Assembly (NCBI GenBank): GCA_030827125.1
Contig: JAURFD010000002.1
Location: 221,632-285,631 of the forward strand
Direction of reading: 5' to 3'
Origin: Candidatus Nanopelagicales bacterium
Lineage (GTDB): Bacteria > Actinomycetota > Actinomycetes > S36-B12
DNA: 64,000 bases
The translations under genes and the position numbers were made by a program. This document shows positions 63,938 through 64,000 of the stretch, piece after piece. How positions within the stretch are numbered: position 1 is the stretch's first letter; the number at the start of each line of letters is the position of its first letter. A model generated the notes under the pieces. It saw only the letters and a list, made by a program, of their open reading frames with translations, did not search any database and was not told the DNA's origin.

Positions 63938-64000
63938 GCCATGGGACGATGCGACTCGTCGATGGGATGCCATGGGACGATGGGACTCGTCGATGCGATG
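63938..64000. repeat. 31-bp tandem repeat at the window edge
   Basis: Two copies of a 31-bp unit that begins GCCATGGGACGATG and ends CTCGTCGATG(G/C)GAT, at 63938-63968 and 63969-63999, differing at two positions. The array may continue outside the window. Intergenic, downstream of the carbonic anhydrase gene; no function assigned. Confidence 0.75.

Noticed and set aside
1..64000. CRISPR arrays, insertion sequences, prophage or integrative-element genes
   Set aside because: No spaced repeats, transposases, integrases or phage genes seen; gene content is chromosomal in character.

Overview
The window is high-GC DNA from an actinobacterium of the class Actinomycetes. Evidence: a mycothiol gene (mshC), an F420-type luciferase-like oxidoreductase, many actinobacterial-only families (DUF3090, DUF3000, DUF3093, DUF3159, DUF3710, DUF4193, DUF4235, DUF5998, SepH), and two gene blocks in the order known from mycobacteria (the mshC block, and the block from the APC permease/TrkA pair to suhB). 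I cannot name a genus. Many genes look leaderless: a TANNNT box lies 6-7 bases before the ATG or GTG. Three genes seem to start with CTG.

Layout. 1-2.7 kb: pgi (cut by the window edge) divergent from gnd. 2.7-10.5 kb: mshC block (mshC, SCO1664-type kinase-like protein, DUF3090, phosphomutase-like protein, uppP, LLM oxidoreductase), a degenerate aldo/keto reductase and an M20 peptidase. 10.5-16 kb: tRNA-Leu(GAG), a GluQ-like enzyme overlapping a meta-cleavage-type C-C hydrolase, an SDR, a HicA-like protein next to an eRF1-like protein, a lipoprotein gene with an apparent frameshift, and a DsbB-like protein. 16-28 kb: housekeeping genes (msrB, RNase D, dxs, acnA with a strong palindrome, asnB). 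28-44.7 kb: KimA-like permease with two TrkA proteins, dut, suhB-type phosphatase, sepH, tdk and psuG/psuK. 44.8-48 kb: parC and an Apd1-like ferredoxin.

48.0-63.35 kb is the most interesting region: two divergent operons that look like one aromatic catabolic system. The leftward operon encodes two extradiol dioxygenases, a histidine phosphatase, a split PEP-synthase-like dikinase resembling phenylphosphate synthase, a Rieske oxygenase, a zinc-ribbon protein, a HAD hydrolase and an FprA-type reductase. The rightward operon encodes an unknown His-rich protein, an IclR regulator, the lower meta-cleavage enzymes (hydratase, acetaldehyde dehydrogenase, aldolase, oxalocrotonate decarboxylase), a truncated tautomerase and a Rieske ferredoxin. 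A possible reading is that a phenolic substrate is phosphorylated, oxygenated and dephosphorylated, then cleaved by meta fission to pyruvate and acetyl-CoA. The phosphorylation step, with a phosphatase but no carboxylase, is the unusual part. The window ends with a beta-carbonic anhydrase and a 31-bp tandem repeat.

No insertion sequence, prophage or CRISPR array is visible, and no stretch over 300 bases lacks a gene.
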